DNA from: Planctomycetota bacterium
GTDB taxonomy: Bacteria > Planctomycetota > UBA1135 > GCA-002686595
DNA: 6,727 nt
Reading direction: 5' to 3'
Assembly: GCA_029212955.1 (NCBI GenBank)
Contig: JARGOW010000221.1
Coordinates: 1 to 6,727 of the forward strand
Positions 5,468 to 6,727 of this stretch are shown here, in pieces; the first letter of the stretch is position 1; the number at the start of each line of letters is the position of its first letter. The notes beneath the pieces were generated by a model, which saw only the letters and a list, made by a program, of their open reading frames with translations, did no database searches and had not been told where the DNA came from. The position numbers and the translations under genes are program-made.

Positions 5468-6727
5468 ATGCAGCCGCGCAACAAAGCCCTCAGCCCTGCG
5501 CTTGCCCTGGTCCATTGCATGGTTCCGATCGTACTTCTGGTCGGCCCCATGGGCATCGCCCAGAACCAGGAACCGACGCCCGCTCAGGTGGAACCGAAAG
5601 CGGCATCTGGCCCAAGCTCCCAACAAGAAGCGGAAGCCCGAGTCCAGTACCAAAGATTGAGCAAGCGGAGGGAAGAGGCCCTCATTCAGTACAACTACAT
5701 CATTCCAGGCAAGCGCACCCAGCGCCGACGGGAAGAAGCGTTCCGCCAGTACTATCCTCATCCCAAGGATTGGGCGCCCCGATTCTTTGCCATCCAGGAG
5801 AAGTACCCAGGGACCGTGGCCGCAGGTCGCTCCTTGGTCTGGATCGTGCGCCATTGGAAGGATTCCGAACTGGATTGGAAAAGCCGCTCCATACTTCTGA
5901 AATCGTACCTGGGCCAGCCCTTCCTCTACGAGATCTGCCACACCCTGGGCCAGGCACAACAGCCCCGCGGAAAGAGCGATCTGTTGTTCCTTTTCCAGCA
6001 CAGCCCCGTCGACAGGGTCAAGGCCCACGCCTGCCAAGCCCTTTGCGAATTGGGCATGGATCAACTTCAAAGTGGAGCCCAGGGCAACCTCCGCGAAACG
6101 ATCGAAGAGTATGTGCAGCTACTGGAAACGCGCTTTGCCGCGGTTCAGATCGCTGGAGTTGGGGGAGCCGCATGGTCCGCCCGCTATCGACTCGAGCTCA
6201 ATCACCTCACCCTGGGCCAAAAGGCACTGGCGTGGCAACAGGATGATCTGGATGGGGTTCCCCGCAGCTTGGCAGAGACCCGCGGCCAAGTGGTCCTGCT
6301 CTACTTCTGGAAAAGCAGTTCAAGGCCCGCGCGCCTGGCACTGCCCCATGTGAACGGACTCATGAACAAATACTCGGACAAGCCCTTTCGAGTCTTTGGA
6401 ATCAGCGGAGATCTGAACCGAAAGAAAGCCAAGCGTTGGCAACAAACCCTACAGGTCAAATTCCCCAACTGGCACGTACCCTCCACCACCCAGGAACCTG
6501 GCATGTGGGGTGTGACCAGCTGGCCCAACTTCTACGTGCTCAGCCCTAAGGGCCGAATTCTTGCGGCACGCGCCAATTGGGAAGATGCCCGCAAGGCGGT
6601 CGTGCAAGCCCTGGATCAGTTGGAACGCCAAACCGAGGAAAACAAACCCATTCCTTCGCCCGAGGGCCCCGCCCCCGGTAAGCCACCGGCTCCAGAATCG
6701 GGCGAAGAATCTGTTCCCGGCAAGGAG
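5468..6727 (+). CDS. Exported TlpA-like thioredoxin-fold protein lacking CXXC (runs off window end)
   Basis: Seen: 420 codons open from ATG 5468 to the window edge, with no stop. Residues 1-31 are a signal peptide (h-region ALALVHCMVPIVLLVG, probable cleavage GIA-Q). Residues 50-240 are a charged, helical region with phrases such as WAPRFFAIQEKYPGTVAAG and SPVDRVKAHACQALCELG. Residues 249-385 form a TlpA/AhpC-TSA-like domain: LGQKALAWQQDDLDG, then RGQVVLLYFWKSSSRPARL, and the cis-proline region TSWPNFYVLSPKGRI. The place of FWATWCPPCR is taken by FWKSSSRPAR, so both catalytic cysteines (positions 285 and 288) are Ser and Ala. A Pro/Glu-rich tail follows residue 388. Known: TlpA-like proteins reduce periplasmic disulfides through CXXC. 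Inference: not a redox enzyme, more likely a binding or scaffold protein; the helical region resembles planctomycete redoxin-domain proteins as I recall them. The ribosome binding site is weak (AGG at 5462-5464). Last visible gene of the operon. Confidence 0.88.
   Translation, partial: MQPRNKALSPALALVHCMVPIVLLVGPMGIAQNQEPTPAQVEPKAASGPSSQQEAEARVQYQRLSKRREEALIQYNYIIPGKRTQRRREEAFRQYYPHPKDWAPRFFAIQEKYPGTVAAGRSLVWIVRHWKDSELDWKSRSILLKSYLGQPFLYEICHTLGQAQQPRGKSDLLFLFQHSPVDRVKAHACQALCELGMDQLQSGAQGNLRETIEEYVQLLETRFAAVQIAGVGGAAWSARYRLELNHLTLGQKALAWQQDDLDGVPRSLAETRGQVVLLYFWKSSSRPARLALPHVNGLMNKYSDKPFRVFGISGDLNRKKAKRWQQTLQVKFPNWHVPSTTQEPGMWGVTSWPNFYVLSPKGRILAARANWEDARKAVVQALDQLERQTEENKPIPSPEGPAPGKPPAPESGEESVPGKE

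Noticed and set aside
5297..6070. Minus-strand open frame of 257 codons
   Set aside because: It is antisense to slyX and the TlpA-like gene, both of which have clear family motifs on the plus strand.

Overview
The window looks like chromosomal DNA of a GC-rich Gram-negative bacterium, most likely a planctomycete. The case for that is indirect. Two long proteins pair an N-terminal MerR/excisionase-like helix-turn-helix (HTH) with coiled coil and one membrane helix. An exported TlpA-like protein carries the helical N-terminal region that I recall from planctomycete redoxin-domain proteins. There is also a eukaryote-like protein arginine methyltransferase, and good Shine-Dalgarno sites are missing before several genes. 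No RNA gene, CRISPR array, insertion sequence or phage gene was found. The lineage is an inference; no marker gene is present.

Layout. (1) Positions 1-361, minus strand: the N-terminal 120 residues of a PRMT-type methyltransferase, cut by the window edge. (2) A divergent 156-base gap leads to a plus-strand gene (518-1786) for a membrane-anchored protein: HTH, linker, coiled coil, membrane helix, then about 180 residues of probably periplasmic coiled coil. (3) A 159-base gap with two inverted repeats precedes a secreted, probably beta-rich protein of unknown function (1946-3007). (4) Tail to tail with it, only 3 bases away, is an unrecognised minus-strand gene (stop at 3011; start uncertain, 3355 or as far up as 3502). 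(5) From 3627 to the window end runs a tight plus-strand operon with 4-base gaps: a second HTH/coiled-coil/membrane protein (3627-5225), slyX (5230-5463), and an exported TlpA-like thioredoxin-fold protein without the CXXC cysteines (5468-6727, continuing past the window).

How they may work together. The two membrane proteins share a recognisably related N-terminal HTH and the same order of parts (HTH, Pro-rich linker, coiled coil, one membrane helix, extracytoplasmic part), but their extracytoplasmic parts differ. They look like diverged paralogues. With two exported proteins beside them, the locus suggests a cell-envelope module in which cytoplasmic HTH modules are tied to the membrane and to periplasmic coiled-coil or globular domains. 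No pathway can be named from the sequence alone; this link is the main candidate for something undescribed here.
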